Positions 63,962-64,000 of a stretch of 64,000 bases of DNA are shown piece by piece. Each line of letters begins with the position of its first letter. Positions within the stretch are counted from its first letter, which is position 1. The notes under the pieces were generated by a model. That model was not told the DNA's origin. It did not search any database and worked only from the letters and a program-made list of their open reading frames with translations. Source of the stretch: Nephrocerus scutellatus. Lineage: Eukaryota; Arthropoda; Insecta; Diptera; Pipunculidae. Both the position numbers and the translations under genes were made by a program. The stretch covers positions 61,890,882 through 61,954,881 of the forward strand of contig OX352761.1 of assembly GCA_947095585.1 (NCBI GenBank), in the 5' to 3' direction.

Positions 63962-64000
63962 AAATCCTCTATAGAAATCAACGCCTCGTTGTAGATCTCC

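Larger units (their letters stand above)
62321..64000 (-). mobile_element. Helitron copy 2 with 3' terminus, continues beyond window
   Basis: On the minus strand the element ends CGGGTCGCTAG followed by host T (62320), the canonical CTRR-T end. Just before it is a GC-rich imperfect hairpin (ACCGTGC..GGGACGGGT). The body carries the helicase and runs off the right edge. It is closely similar to copy 1, in the same orientation, about 8 kb away. Confidence 0.9.

Overview
This is eukaryotic DNA from an insect, most likely a fly (Diptera). It is AT-rich and built almost entirely of nested, mutated transposable elements: Ty3/gypsy and BEL/Pao LTR elements, several non-LTR (LINE) families, Helitrons and a PIF/Harbinger DNA transposon. 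No bacterial-type operons, rRNA genes or complete tRNA genes were seen. One short piece looks like host coding sequence: a 125-bp exon at 40592-40716 (+) with clean splice sites, encoding part of a PH domain that closely resembles the C-terminal PH domain of the pseudophosphatase SBF/MTMR5-13 (fly Sbf). If correct, much of the window is very large, transposon-filled intron on both sides of that exon.

Layout. 1-122: tail of an RTE-like LINE (-). 557-7393: gypsy element (-) with both LTRs, polypurine tract and a TCAC target duplication; the RT core and the start of integrase are deleted and gag carries a large (GATTTT)n array encoding Asn-Gln repeats. 7601-12033: a nearly full-length LINE, here called LINE-A (+), whose RT catalytic region is tandemly reiterated. 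12034-15290: three LINE fragments joined head to tail (+). 15291-16225: tandem repeat ending in a Helitron-type 3' terminus. 16263-19440: RTE LINE (-) split by a Harbinger element (16808-18585), which itself contains a dispersed repeat (family X). 19450-24430: LINE-B, related to LINE-A (+), a hairpin, and a LINE ORF1 (-).

24630-38849: BEL/Pao array (-) of the form LTR-body-LTR-body-LTR, flanked by a single GAGGG 5-bp duplication and sitting inside a G/T-rich minisatellite whose reverse complement recurs at 39685-40020. 40592-40716: the host exon. 40900-43740: family X copies and a tandem repeat. 43741-47410: a second gypsy lineage (+) with most of its 3' LTR lost. 47991-48475: an internally deleted LINE-A. 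48500-49745: shuffled RTE-like LINE pieces. 50640-53920: a CR1/L2-like LINE (+) broken by a minus-strand LINE and by a family X copy. 54600-56760 and 62321-64000: two copies of one Helitron (-), both with disabling lesions. 56905-60346: a mosaic of LINE-A, DUF4780-type LINE ORF1, BEL env, LINE RNase H and BEL RNase H fragments (-). 60370-60985: a ~115-bp satellite-like array.

Nothing here works as a pathway. The elements are related by nesting, recombination and shared deletions, and no element appears able to move on its own. Clade names for LINEs are my reading of motifs and were not tested by phylogeny.
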